DNA of 64,000 bases from Kiloniella majae (GTDB taxonomy: Bacteria; Pseudomonadota; Alphaproteobacteria; Kiloniellales; Kiloniellaceae). Shown here piece after piece: positions 8,536 through 17,500 of this stretch (within the stretch, counting starts at the first letter, position 1; each line of letters starts with the position of its first letter). The DNA is taken from positions 1 through 64,000 of the forward strand of contig NZ_MTSZ01000002.1 in assembly GCF_002118315.1 (NCBI RefSeq), in the 5' to 3' direction. The notes under the pieces were generated by a model. The model had not been told where the DNA came from. It saw only the letters and a program-made list of their open reading frames with translations, and did not search any database. Position numbers and translations under genes: made by a program.

Positions 8536-9507
8536 ATGATCAGCGACAGACACATGATGCCTAAACTCTTCAAAAGTTCTGCCTTGGTATTATCCATTAT
8601 TACTGCCCTCGCCCCTGTGGTGACGTTTGCTGACGGCATCCTCTTTGCCAGGGCTGCGCAGGAAGCACAGGATAATGGTAACCTTGAACTCGCAATAGAA
8701 TATTATACAGACGCCCTGAACGAAGGCGATTTATCAAAAAAGCATCAGGCTTACGTACTCAACAATCGCGGTACGCTCTTTTTGGATTTGAATATCCCGC
8801 AAAAGGCCGAGCAAGACTTCATACAGTCTGTTGAACTGCTTCCGACCTATGGAGATGCTTATTTTAACCTGACTTCGCTCTATGTTGAACAGGACAGAAA
8901 TGACACGGCGTTGTCGTGGTTGAACAAGGCACTAATTGAAATCCCTGAAGATGCCGAGCTTTTGCTTAAAAGAGGCGTTCTCTACCGAGAGCAAAACGAA
9001 ATTGAGGCCGCCCTTCAGGATGTATCACAAGCTATTTTGATAAAGCCTGAACTGGGTAAAATCCTGATCAATGAAAGTAACCCCTACCTGGGCAATTACA
9101 TCGAATATGCGACCATTGATCATTTTATCACTATCTTGTCCGAAGAGCCGCCGTCACTTGATGCCTATATAAAACGGGCAAAAGCCTATCTCAGCACAGG
9201 TTTTATCGACCAAGCTTTGGTTGATGCGGAATATGTAATCGAATTAGAGCCTAAATCTTTTGATGCTTACGAAGCCAAGGCGATCATTCTCTTTTCCCAA
9301 GGCGCCTACGACAAAGCCATTCGCGCCTTTGATCTCGCTTTGCATTACGCGCCTAATAACCCGGAAATTTTTTATAATCGGGGACAGCTATACAAAAGTC
9401 TTGGTGACAACAACAACGCCTCATTTGATTTTCAAATGGCGTACAGCATCAACAGGCAAGAGAAAAAGTATCGGAAAGAATTGAAAGAACTGGGCCTCGT
9501 CAGATAG
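8536..9507 (+). CDS. Secreted TPR-repeat protein
   Basis: A 323-residue protein with a signal peptide (residues about 7-33, LFKSSALVLSIITALAPVV then ADG) followed almost entirely by tetratricopeptide repeats. Repeat-like units include ILFARAAQEAQDNGNLELAI, DAYFNLTSLYVEQDRNDTAL, AELLLKRGVLYREQNEIEAA and PEIFYNRGQLYKSLGDNNNA. TPR domains bind proteins, so a periplasmic scaffold or assembly role is likely, but nothing shows the partner. The first ATG has AGGGGC only about three bases upstream; ATGs at codons 7-8 would give a more standard signal peptide. It converges on the Sel1-repeat gene at 9542, which also has a signal peptide and helical repeats. Confidence 0.8.
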   Translation: MISDRHMMPKLFKSSALVLSIITALAPVVTFADGILFARAAQEAQDNGNLELAIEYYTDALNEGDLSKKHQAYVLNNRGTLFLDLNIPQKAEQDFIQSVELLPTYGDAYFNLTSLYVEQDRNDTALSWLNKALIEIPEDAELLLKRGVLYREQNEIEAALQDVSQAILIKPELGKILINESNPYLGNYIEYATIDHFITILSEEPPSLDAYIKRAKAYLSTGFIDQALVDAEYVIELEPKSFDAYEAKAIILFSQGAYDKAIRAFDLALHYAPNNPEIFYNRGQLYKSLGDNNNASFDFQMAYSINRQEKKYRKELKELGLVR

Positions 9508-9541
9508 TTCTCTTATTTGAAAACTGTTCGGCCAGATTCAG

Positions 9542-10141
9542 TTAGCGGCTATTGTTCTGATCGAAAAGTTTGGCAATACGTCTTTGTTGCGTCACGCTGA
9601 GTGACGGCCAAATTTTGTCCATATTTTCCTTGGCCTCTTTGGCCCCTGCCAAATAGGCACGTCCGTACCAGATATAAGCGGCTTCATTTGGATCAAGATC
9701 TTTATTGGTTTTTGGCATCATGCCCTGAACATACATCCAGGCCAGTAATTCCATGGCTTCTTTATCGCCCGTCTTGGCTTGTTTGCTGATAGTGATCAAA
9801 TCTTGTTTATAGAGCTTCCCGCTTTGAACATTCCTTGCAGCACCTACCCTACTTTCAAGTATTTTAGCTGCCTTCAGCATTCTTTCAGCTTCGGCTTTTT
9901 TATTATTTGCTAGCGTATCTCGATAGTTGGTATAGGACTTATCCAGGTCAATTTCTTCCGGCAATTCGGAACACCATTCCGGTGGCGTATAGTCTGCACC
10001 GCATTGATCCCAGTTCTGTAACAGGGATGATTTTTCCCAGTTCTGAGAATTAGATGGTTCAGACGCACTGACACCCCCTGCAAACGCCGAGAAGACAAGC
10101 GCGAAGGACATCGAGCACAAAGTACTGGTAAGAAATTTCAT
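9542..10141 (-). CDS. Secreted Sel1-like repeat protein
   Basis: I start it at the ATG at 10141, where a clean signal peptide begins (MKFLTSTLCSMSFALVFSAF, cut near VSA-SEP). The frame is open to 10240, but that would put a second hydrophobic stretch first. After a Trp/Asn/Cys-containing segment and a charged helical part, residues of about 120-185 show Sel1-like repeats (AKTGDKEAMELLAWMYVQGM, then DPNEAAYIWYGRAYLAGAKE). Sel1 repeats are alpha-solenoids that bind proteins, often in envelope or signalling complexes. Length is 199 residues. Function unknown. Confidence 0.7.
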   Translation of the reverse strand: MKFLTSTLCSMSFALVFSAFAGGVSASEPSNSQNWEKSSLLQNWDQCGADYTPPEWCSELPEEIDLDKSYTNYRDTLANNKKAEAERMLKAAKILESRVGAARNVQSGKLYKQDLITISKQAKTGDKEAMELLAWMYVQGMMPKTNKDLDPNEAAYIWYGRAYLAGAKEAKENMDKIWPSLSVTQQRRIAKLFDQNNSR

Positions 10142-10349
10142 CACATCTAACATAATTGTTAATACTATCAGAACCAAAGCTAAGATATTGTAAACGAGAA
10201 AACTGTTTATACCCAAGCGATAATGGAACAAAAAAAACAATAAGTCTTCATCCCGGTTCTATGATACTTCTTGATGATAGACAGCTTTTGATAAGATCCA
10301 CTCTGATCTTCTGAGGTTTATTATAGTTTGTAAGGATGTGGAAGCTTGA

Positions 10350-11684
10350 ATGAAAGAAGATAACAATCACAAGCTGGACCGTGTAAATCAGATTTGGGTT
10401 GATGAAGCTGCGGTTTCTCATCGCAATTATCTGGATGGACGTGTTGGTGGTGCACGATTGTTCCTTTCTTTCAAAGATGCCCGAAAACTCAAATTTTCTG
10501 ACCTTGTGCTCGATGCTGCTGAAATGGTTGGGGCAGACCTTGTTGACAGTGATTTCAATAAATCCAAGCTAGAACGGGTCAACCTTTTTGGGGCCGATTT
10601 GTCCGGGGCAGATATGAAAGGTTGCTCCCTACGGAAAAGTGATCTGCGGGGTGTCTGCCTTGAAAATGCAGACTTGGAAAACGCAACACTATCCGGGGCA
10701 GATATTCGGAATGGCTTTATCCTTATCAGAAAACCGGATGGCACTTACGTTCCCGTAAAGCATGATGAAGAATCCAATTTTGATGGCATTAACCTGAAAG
10801 ATGCAGACCTAAGCGATGCCAAGCTTGGGCGTGTCATTGGGCGCAGAACAAACCTGACCAATGTAAATTTCAAGAACGCAGATTTGTCCGGGGCCGTAAT
10901 GGCCAATTCTGACGTCAGTGGATCTATCTTTACCGGCGCAGATTTAACCGATGCAGATTTTAGCGGTTGCGTATTCCACGGTGCAAATTTAAGCGGTGCC
11001 CTATTGAATAACACTAATATGGAAGGTGCAGACCTGACTGCTGCGCATTTCAGTAACAGTGATATGACCTATGCCAATACGAATCAGGCCAGTTTGCCAA
11101 GAAGCATAGAAGATCTGGATCGATCAATACGAGATATCCTCGAAGATCATCTCGCATGGATTAATTCACTCGGCAGAAAAGGAAAACAAGCCGTCTTGAC
11201 TGAATACGATCTACAGGCCAACGATCTGGCAGGGATCAATCTTCAAGCCGCTGAGTTATCCTTAACAAACCTGTCTAACTGTACTTTCCTCGCCAGTCGT
11301 CTCAACATGGCAAATATGTCTGGTGTCATGGCCTTGAACTCTGATTTTAGTGATGCCGACCTGCGCGGAGTAAAGCTGGAGAAAGCAAACCTTACCGGAG
11401 CAAGCCTGCGGCACTGTCGCCTCTCTCCCATGATGATTTTAGGGACACAAGGCAGTTCCGTTTCTGCCAACCTTAAAAGCTGCTGTTTTGACCAAACTGA
11501 CCTAGAGAGTGCCGACCTACGTCATGCAGATTTAACAGGTGCCCGGGTTCGCTTTGCCAATCTGGCCAATGCAGATCTTTCACATGCAACATGTGTCGAT
11601 GTTGATTTTACCGGGGCGGATCTACGAAGTGCTAATTTGGATAATGCCGACTTACGTGGTTGCAAAGGCTTAATATTGGAATAA
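10350..11684 (+). CDS. Pentapeptide-repeat protein with a non-repeat insert
   Basis: A 444-residue soluble protein built of A(D/N)LxxA-type pentapeptide repeats, which fold into a right-handed quadrilateral beta-helix. Three repeat blocks are seen, at about residues 40-110, 135-240 and 285-440. Between blocks two and three lies a helical segment (about 247-290) containing RSIRDILEDHLAWINSLGRK, and a short insert with a PDGTYVPV stretch separates blocks one and two. No signal peptide or membrane segment is seen, so it is probably cytoplasmic. Some pentapeptide proteins mimic DNA and protect gyrase, but nothing shows that here. GGAAG lies five bases before the ATG. Similar inserts exist, I believe, in other Rhodospirillales pentapeptide proteins. 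Confidence 0.85.
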   Translation: MKEDNNHKLDRVNQIWVDEAAVSHRNYLDGRVGGARLFLSFKDARKLKFSDLVLDAAEMVGADLVDSDFNKSKLERVNLFGADLSGADMKGCSLRKSDLRGVCLENADLENATLSGADIRNGFILIRKPDGTYVPVKHDEESNFDGINLKDADLSDAKLGRVIGRRTNLTNVNFKNADLSGAVMANSDVSGSIFTGADLTDADFSGCVFHGANLSGALLNNTNMEGADLTAAHFSNSDMTYANTNQASLPRSIEDLDRSIRDILEDHLAWINSLGRKGKQAVLTEYDLQANDLAGINLQAAELSLTNLSNCTFLASRLNMANMSGVMALNSDFSDADLRGVKLEKANLTGASLRHCRLSPMMILGTQGSSVSANLKSCCFDQTDLESADLRHADLTGARVRFANLANADLSHATCVDVDFTGADLRSANLDNADLRGCKGLILE

Positions 11685-11761
11685 ATACACTTAATTTTTG
11701 TATTATAAAATAAACCACATTTTCTATTGTAATTTATAAATAAGGCCCCTAATTTCTGATC

Positions 11762-12412
11762 ATGAATAGAGCATTACAAAAAATCGGCGAATTAAACGAA
11801 ACCGGTCATGTTGAAGTGATTGAAAAAACGACCGCATTTAAAGGTTATTTTCAAGTTGATTCCTACCGCTTTCGCCACACCCTGTTCGCAGGAGGACTCT
11901 CACAGGTAGTTCCGCGTGAAATTTTTGAACGTGGTCACGCCGCAGCTGTGCTTCCCTTTGATCATAAGACTGGTGAGATTATTCTGATCGAACAATTTCG
12001 CCCCGGGGCCTACGCTGCATCACAAGACCCGTGGCTTTTAGAAGTTGTTGCTGGCATTATTGAAGAAAATGAGAACCCGGAAGAACTAAGCCACCGGGAA
12101 GCCATGGAAGAAGCCGGCTGCACATTAGGACGATTGAAAAAAATCGGGACCTTCCTGATGACACCCGGGGGAAGTTCAGAAACAATTACTTTATTCTGCG
12201 GTGAAATTCTGGATCACAAGAAGCAGGATTCTTATGGGCTGGATCATGAAGGCGAAGATATTCGCACCCATACAATGAAAGCCGAGCAAGGCTTTAAGCT
12301 TATGTCTGAAGGAAAAATTACCAATGCCATCACAGCAATTGCACTTCAATGGTTGGAATTAAACCAGACAGCGCTTACATCAGTATGGTCTAATGAAACG
12401 AAAAATGACTAA
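11762..12412 (+). CDS. NUDIX hydrolase, ADP-ribose pyrophosphatase type
   Basis: Hydrolyses ADP-ribose to AMP and ribose 5-phosphate, clearing a reactive NAD breakdown product. The 216 residues contain an exact Nudix box from Gly98 to Gly119: G, five residues, E104, seven residues, then REAMEEAG with the metal-binding Glu113, Glu116 and Glu117. The upstream part (VLPFDHKTGEIILIEQFRPG) and LMTPGGSSETITLFCG are typical of the NudF/ADP-ribose subfamily rather than of MutT. It opens a plus-strand group that continues into the cysteine synthase-like gene after 57 bases. The ribosome binding site is weak. Subfamily is likely, exact substrate inferred. Confidence 0.88.
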   Translation: MNRALQKIGELNETGHVEVIEKTTAFKGYFQVDSYRFRHTLFAGGLSQVVPREIFERGHAAAVLPFDHKTGEIILIEQFRPGAYAASQDPWLLEVVAGIIEENENPEELSHREAMEEAGCTLGRLKKIGTFLMTPGGSSETITLFCGEILDHKKQDSYGLDHEGEDIRTHTMKAEQGFKLMSEGKITNAITAIALQWLELNQTALTSVWSNETKND

Positions 12413-12469
12413 CCTCTGAAGTAAACAACAGAAATATACGAATTCAACCTATACCTACGGACGACACAA

Positions 12470-13471
12470 ATGGATATTCGCGACGGATTTATTGACAGCA
12501 TTGGAAACACGCCTCTCATTCGCCTGAAACGGGCATCAGAGGAAACAGGTTGTGAAATCCTTGGAAAGGCCGAGTTCCTGAACCCCGGCGGATCAATCAA
12601 GGACAGAGCCGCGTGGGCCATTGTTAAAGATGCCGAAGAAAAAGGCATCCTGAAACCCGGTGGTGTAATTGTTGAAGGCACAGCCGGGAATACGGGTATT
12701 GGCCTTGCCCTTGTTGCCCGTGCTCGCGGATATCGCTGTGCTATTGTCATTCCTGAAACCCAGTCACAAGAAAAGAAAGACATGCTCCGCCTCAGCGGTG
12801 CAGAGCTTTATGAAGTGCCTGCGGCACCTTACAAAGACCCGAACAACTACGTTCACTACTCGCAAAGACTTGCACAGGAACTCGCTGGACAGGAACCAAA
12901 CGGTGTAATCTGGGCAAATCAGTTTGATAATGTGGCCAACCGTCAGGGACATATCGAAACCACTGCCCAGGAAATCTGGAAGCAAACCGATGGTAAAGTC
13001 GATGGTTATGTCAGCGCAGTTGGTACCGGCGGCACACTCGCTGGTGTTTCAATGGGACTAAAAGAGCACAATAAAAATATTCAAATCGCTTTGGCTGACC
13101 CTCATGGTGCAGCCCTCTATAGCTACTACAAACATGGCGAGCTGAAATCCGAAGGATCTTCCATTACAGAAGGTATCGGCCAAGGACGTATTACTGCCAA
13201 CCTGAAAGGCGCCGTGATTGACGAAGCCTTCCGTATCAGTGATGAAACGGCTATTCCTTTAGTCTTCAACCTTTTTGAAGAAGAAGCTCTTTGCCTTGGC
13301 GGTTCCAGCGGCGTAAACATTGCCGGCGCAATAGAACTCGCCAAGAAAATGGGCCCGGGCCATACCATCGTCACCATGCTTTGTGATCTAGGAACACGTT
13401 ATACCAGCAAACTCTATAATGCAGAATTTCTGAAAGAACGCGGTCTCCCAGTACCAAAGTGGGTTGCATAA
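12470..13471 (+). CDS. Cysteine synthase family PLP enzyme (CysK/Cds1-like)
   Basis: A fold type II PLP enzyme of 333 residues. The PLP lysine is Lys44 in NPGGSIKDRAAW. The substrate loop reads EGTAGNTGIGLA instead of the EGTSGNTGI of standard CysK, and the end (MLCDLGTRYTSKLYNAEFLK, then ERGLPVPKW) resembles the longer fungal mitochondrial and Cds1-type enzymes. From memory, those include O-acetylserine sulfhydrylases and cysteine desulfhydrases. The enzyme could therefore make cysteine from O-acetylserine or release sulfide from cysteine. It lies in a plus-strand group with alaX and sseA, which supports a role in cysteine metabolism. The family is sure; the reaction direction is not. Confidence 0.88.
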   Translation: MDIRDGFIDSIGNTPLIRLKRASEETGCEILGKAEFLNPGGSIKDRAAWAIVKDAEEKGILKPGGVIVEGTAGNTGIGLALVARARGYRCAIVIPETQSQEKKDMLRLSGAELYEVPAAPYKDPNNYVHYSQRLAQELAGQEPNGVIWANQFDNVANRQGHIETTAQEIWKQTDGKVDGYVSAVGTGGTLAGVSMGLKEHNKNIQIALADPHGAALYSYYKHGELKSEGSSITEGIGQGRITANLKGAVIDEAFRISDETAIPLVFNLFEEEALCLGGSSGVNIAGAIELAKKMGPGHTIVTMLCDLGTRYTSKLYNAEFLKERGLPVPKWVA

Positions 13472-13491
13472 AGTTTTCAAAGTTTCCACGA

Positions 13492-13521
13492 TTAAAGGCC
13501 GCTCCTAGAAGCGGCCTTTAA
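13492..13521 (+). terminator. Hairpin after the cysteine synthase-like gene
   Basis: A perfect 12-bp stem (TTAAAGGCCGCT with AGCGGCCTTTAA, six-base loop) lies 20 bases behind the stop codon. The T tract is short (TTTAATG), so termination may be partial. Confidence 0.6.
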
Positions 13522-13639
13522 TGTATCGGGACAATATTTTCCTAAAAATAGCCGCTTAAAGCTACACCTTCGCGTAAGCGCATGATAACTTTGTACGAAA
13601 TAAAGAAGACAACCTGCCAAATTCCTTCGAGGTACCCCA

Positions 13640-14350
13640 ATGGACTTGCTCTTTTACAAAGATTCCTATCAGAAATCCTGCGATGCAACAGTAACCTATT
13701 CTGAAAATGGTCAAGTCCGTTTAGATCAAACATTGTTTTATCCAACGGGCGGTGGACAGCCTGGGGACAGTGGTTGGCTAGAGCTTTCTGACGGCACAAA
13801 AAGCAACGTGATCGAAGCCAGAAAAGGCGAAAATCACGAAGATGTCGTTCTGCATCTTGAAGAAGGTGCCGATGTTCCACAGATTGGCGATAAGGTAACC
13901 GCCTTTTTGGATTGGGATCGCCGTTATGCTCACATGAAAATACATTCCTGCCTGCATCTACTCTGTGCCTCTGTCATTGGTGACGTGACAGGCGGACAAA
14001 TCAGTGATGTTAAAGGTCGCTTGGATTTTAATCTCCCGGACACGGCAATTGACAAAATCGCACTTGAAGAGAAAATCAATCAACTAATTGCGGAAAACCA
14101 TCCCATAACGCAGGACTGGATTTCAGACGAAGAACTGGATAACAATCCTTCTATGGTTCGGACAATGTCCGTCAAACCACCGCGTGGATCAGGCAAAATA
14201 CGCTTGGTGAAAATTGGTGAAGATGTTGACCTGCAGCCTTGTGGTGGAACACATGTTAAGTCAACAGGTGAAATTGGCCCAATAAAAATTGGCAAGGTAG
14301 AAAACAAAGGTAAACAAAACCGTCGTATCAACCTAACATTTGCATCATAA
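13640..14350 (+). CDS. alaX: Alanyl-tRNA editing protein AlaX
   Basis: A free-standing relative of the AlaRS editing domain that hydrolyses Ser-tRNA-Ala (and Gly-tRNA-Ala). The zinc ligands are visible: H102xxxH106 in KIHSCLHLL and C201xxxH205 in PCGGTHV. The N-terminal beta-barrel carries the Gly-rich FYPTGGGQPGDSG. The 236 residues match the medium (AlaX-M) form, without a catalytic synthetase part. A GAGGT ribosome binding site sits six bases before the ATG. The sulfurtransferase gene follows after 34 bases, so the two are probably one transcript. The family is sure. Confidence 0.93.
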   Translation: MDLLFYKDSYQKSCDATVTYSENGQVRLDQTLFYPTGGGQPGDSGWLELSDGTKSNVIEARKGENHEDVVLHLEEGADVPQIGDKVTAFLDWDRRYAHMKIHSCLHLLCASVIGDVTGGQISDVKGRLDFNLPDTAIDKIALEEKINQLIAENHPITQDWISDEELDNNPSMVRTMSVKPPRGSGKIRLVKIGEDVDLQPCGGTHVKSTGEIGPIKIGKVENKGKQNRRINLTFAS

Positions 14351-14384
14351 TACAGAGGGAATACTACTTTGGGGAGATACCACC

Positions 14385-15233
14385 TTGTCTGAAAAATTTA
14401 ATTCTGTCGTATCAACCGAATGGCTTGCTGATCATCTTGACGCCCCTGACGTAAGGATTGTTGATGGCACCTATTACCTGCCCAATGAAAATAAAGATGC
14501 GCGCGCTTTATACCAAGAAGCACACATTCGTAACGCAATTTTCTTTGATATTGATGATATTTCAGACACTGATAATCCCCTCCCCCATATGATTCCCAGC
14601 GATATTAAATTCGCGTCCAAAGTCAGGAAACTTGGCCTGGGTGATGGCAACCGAATAGTTGTATACGATCAACGAGGGTTGTTTTCAGCTGCCCGTGTCT
14701 GGTGGATGTTCCGACTGTTTGGGCACAAAGATGTCGCTGTATTGGATGGCGGCCTTCCGAAGTGGCTCTCAGAACATCGTCCGGTTGACGACAACACGGT
14801 TCATCCCGGGGAACGACACTTTACGCCGCGCTTCAACAGCTTTCTCATTCGCGATAAGGAACAACTCCTGCGTAATGTAGAAACTGGAAAAGAACAGATT
14901 CTTGATGCACGGGCAAGTGGGCGATTCAAGGGGGAAGTACCAGAGCCGCGCACAGGTATTCGCTCGGGTCATATCCCAGATTCGTACAATCTCCCCTTCA
15001 CAGATCTCTTTAAAGAAGACGGCACCCTGAAAGAAACTCAAGATCTTAAAAACGCATTTGAGAAATCGGGAATTGATTACAACAAACCTGTCGTTACATC
15101 TTGTGGTTCCGGAGTTACCGCCGCTGTATTGAGCCTTGGCCTGGAACTAATAGGGCACAAAAAAACATCGCTTTACGATGGATCCTGGTCGGAATGGGGA
15201 CAGGAAGGTGACACGCCTGTTGTAACCGGATAA
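14385..15233 (+). CDS. sseA: 3-mercaptopyruvate sulfurtransferase
   Basis: Transfers sulfur from 3-mercaptopyruvate (made from cysteine by transamination) to thiols or cyanide. It has two rhodanese domains, and the active site loop SCGSGVTA holds Cys240, the CG[ST]GVTA signature that separates this enzyme from thiosulfate rhodaneses. I take the TTG at 14385 as start because GGGGAGA lies eight bases upstream and the resulting 282 residues match E. coli SseA. The frame is open to another TTG at 14340, inside alaX, without a good ribosome binding site. Its place behind the cysteine synthase-like and AlaX genes fits a sulfur amino acid group. Confidence 0.93.
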   Translation: MSEKFNSVVSTEWLADHLDAPDVRIVDGTYYLPNENKDARALYQEAHIRNAIFFDIDDISDTDNPLPHMIPSDIKFASKVRKLGLGDGNRIVVYDQRGLFSAARVWWMFRLFGHKDVAVLDGGLPKWLSEHRPVDDNTVHPGERHFTPRFNSFLIRDKEQLLRNVETGKEQILDARASGRFKGEVPEPRTGIRSGHIPDSYNLPFTDLFKEDGTLKETQDLKNAFEKSGIDYNKPVVTSCGSGVTAAVLSLGLELIGHKKTSLYDGSWSEWGQEGDTPVVTG

Positions 15234-15258
15234 CTATTCTTATTTTTGAAACACTTAT

Positions 15259-15288
15259 CACCTATATCTTATTCTTGGAATATAGGTG
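15259..15288 (+). other. Stem-loop between sseA and the MATE gene
   Basis: A perfect 9-bp stem (CACCTATAT with ATATAGGTG, 12-base loop) lies 25 bases after the sseA stop. There is no T run behind it, so it may stabilise an mRNA end or terminate weakly. Confidence 0.4.
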
Positions 15289-15350
15289 CCCTAACCATTG
15301 AGCATTACGAGTATTCGACAATAAAACCATAATCAGTACAAAACTATAAA

Positions 15351-16853
15351 ATGAACTCAAGCACCCCAGAAAAACAAATCGATTCTGAAAAGCAGGAAAC
15401 AATTAATGCCCGCTTTGTAACAGGAAGTATTCTTCGGCATGTCATAAATATGACAGCAACAACCTCTGTTGGTTTGATGTCGATCTTTTTTGTTGAACTG
15501 GTTGATATGTATTTCATCAGTCTTCTCGGTGAAGAGTCTCTGGCAGCTGCTATTGGGTTTTCCGGCGCGATAACATTTTTTATTTTTTCAATCAGTATTG
15601 GACTGTCGATTGGACTAGCCGCCGTTGTCGCCAGAGTAATCGGTGCAGGCCAAGGTGATCAGGCAAAAAGGGTTATCTTCAACGGCCTTCTCACCTCATT
15701 CGTTATGATGTCCTTTATTGCGATCCCGGTATATCTCTACACCGAACAGCTACTCTCGCTTGTTGGTGCCGAAGGAAAAACGCTAGAATTCGCAGTAAAG
15801 TATATGAAGATCACCGTGATCTCGTTGCCTGTTATATCCATTGGTATGTCGATGGGCGCCGTACTGCGTGCCGTCGGGGCTGCCAAAGCATCTATGATCT
15901 CAACTGTATTGGCTGGTATTGTTAACATTGTACTTGATCCCCTCTTCATTTTTACGCTGGATCTCCATATCGAAGGCGCGGCCTATGCAACCTTGGTTGC
16001 CCGTCTCACGATGGCAATCGTCGCCGCATGGGTATTGGCACGTCAGCTTGGTCTATCTGTGTTCAAGTTCCAGGGCGGATTAAGCGGCGATATCACCTCA
16101 ATTTCAAAAATCGCCATCCCAGCAGCCCTGACAAGCTTGGCAACCCCTTTTGCCAACTCTTATGTCACAACATCTGTTGCTGGATTTGGTGCAGATGCGG
16201 TTGCTGGTTTGGCAATTATCGGACGTATCACTCCCTTTGCGTTTGCCGCCGTCTTTGCTCTATCAGCTGCGATTGGCCCCATAGTTGGCCAAAACATTGG
16301 CGCCGCACAAACAGCACGGGTTAAATCTGCACTTAACAGTTCACTTCTTGTCATTTTTGTCGTCGTTTGCGCTACGTCGCTCATCATGTCAATCTTTGCA
16401 GACACCATTGCAGCTATCTTTAATGCCTCTGGTCTAAGCGCAGAGTTGGTGGTCTTCTTTTGTATATTTACATCGTGGAGCTTTGTCTTTAGTGGCGCAC
16501 AATTCATTGCAAATGCCGCTTTTAACAACATGAACAAAGCAACCTGGTCAACCTTTGCCAACTGGGCGAAAGCAACAGTTGGAACCATTCCATTCATCTG
16601 GATTGGTGGTGAGCTCGCAGGTGCAAAAGGTATAATTGCAGGACAGGCTACAGGCTCTGTTATTTTTGGTATCATCACCATTATCGTTGCCTATAAAATT
16701 GTAAACAGCCCAATCAAACCGACAGAAAAACGCGATGATAGAACACGTTATTTCGGAGCGTGGTTACCAGCAATTTTACCTCAGTTTGGTTGGCAAAGAT
16801 TTATGGAAGAAAGATGGAACGCAGATCAGCGTGACGAGAAAAGGCGTGATTAA
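15351..16853 (+). CDS. MATE-family multidrug/Na+ antiporter
   Basis: A 500-residue inner membrane protein with about twelve predicted membrane helices in two homologous halves. It is of the multi-antimicrobial extrusion (MATE) family, which expels cationic drugs in exchange for Na+ or H+. Family features include the GAGQGDQAKRVIFNG loop after the second helix, and VDMYFISLLGEESLAA in the first helix pair. The C-terminal tail is cytoplasmic and highly charged (EERWNADQRDEKRRD). No ribosome binding site is obvious. Substrate is unknown; Na+ coupling would suit the marine setting suggested by the nqr genes, but this is inference. Confidence 0.9.
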   Translation: MNSSTPEKQIDSEKQETINARFVTGSILRHVINMTATTSVGLMSIFFVELVDMYFISLLGEESLAAAIGFSGAITFFIFSISIGLSIGLAAVVARVIGAGQGDQAKRVIFNGLLTSFVMMSFIAIPVYLYTEQLLSLVGAEGKTLEFAVKYMKITVISLPVISIGMSMGAVLRAVGAAKASMISTVLAGIVNIVLDPLFIFTLDLHIEGAAYATLVARLTMAIVAAWVLARQLGLSVFKFQGGLSGDITSISKIAIPAALTSLATPFANSYVTTSVAGFGADAVAGLAIIGRITPFAFAAVFALSAAIGPIVGQNIGAAQTARVKSALNSSLLVIFVVVCATSLIMSIFADTIAAIFNASGLSAELVVFFCIFTSWSFVFSGAQFIANAAFNNMNKATWSTFANWAKATVGTIPFIWIGGELAGAKGIIAGQATGSVIFGIITIIVAYKIVNSPIKPTEKRDDRTRYFGAWLPAILPQFGWQRFMEERWNADQRDEKRRD

Positions 16854-16939
16854 TTTCCTGTGATCGCCTTATATATGGCCATCCCAACATAGACAAAAGC
16901 CCAGCTAGCAAAAAATAGTGTACGAGAAAGTTTAAAGAA

Positions 16940-17479
16940 ATGACGACAGTTCCACAGATGGAGGTCACGATCTCTTATCTAGAAATGCTTGAGAGACCGA
17001 ACAACTTACTTCTTCATTCTCCACAGGGTAAAAAAACGTCACTCATTCGTGCTTATAAACCAACCGTGTCATTCTATCGCTATCTCTATAATACAATTGG
17101 TGAACCCTGGTTATGGTGGGAAAGACGTACTTTATCTGATGATGAATTATCTCAAATAATTCAAGATGAGAATGTCGAAATTTACGTGCTCTATTATGAC
17201 GGTGTACCCGCCGGTTATGCAGAGCTTGATCGCCGCAAACAGAGTGAGATCGATCTTGCCTACATGGGATTGATACCGGATTTTATCGGCCAAAAATTAG
17301 GGCCTTATCTTCTATCATCCATCATCGATATTGCGTGGTCATACGAACCCACACGTTTAACGGTTAACACCTGTAGTCTTGATCACCCAAAAGCACTAAG
17401 CGTATATCAAAAATGTGGATTTAATATATATGACAGAAACGTAAAAATGATCGACGATCCAAAACACAACGACCTATAG
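16940..17479 (+). CDS. GNAT-family N-acetyltransferase
   Basis: A 179-residue member of the Gcn5-related acetyltransferase family, which transfers acetyl from acetyl-CoA to an amine. The central strands (IYVLYYDGVPAGYAELDRR) and the acetyl-CoA-binding segment (LIPDFIGQKLGPYLLSSIID) are present, followed by LTVNTCSLDHPKALSVYQKC with the usual N-terminal-acetyltransferase-like end (YQKCGF). The Q/R-x-x-G-x-G/A pattern appears as GQKLGP. The substrate cannot be told. It follows the MATE gene after 86 bases and converges with the AapJ-like gene. Confidence 0.83.
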   Translation: MTTVPQMEVTISYLEMLERPNNLLLHSPQGKKTSLIRAYKPTVSFYRYLYNTIGEPWLWWERRTLSDDELSQIIQDENVEIYVLYYDGVPAGYAELDRRKQSEIDLAYMGLIPDFIGQKLGPYLLSSIIDIAWSYEPTRLTVNTCSLDHPKALSVYQKCGFNIYDRNVKMIDDPKHNDL

Positions 17480-17500
17480 CGTAGAAAGTCTAAAGCGTAG

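Noticed and set aside
10560-11680. Repeated short motifs that look like a CRISPR or satellite
   Set aside because: They are the 15-base period of the pentapeptide-repeat gene and vary in sequence; no spacers are present.
16160-16681. Minus-strand 173-codon frame opposite the MATE gene
   Set aside because: Ala/Pro-rich shadow of membrane helices, no start signal.
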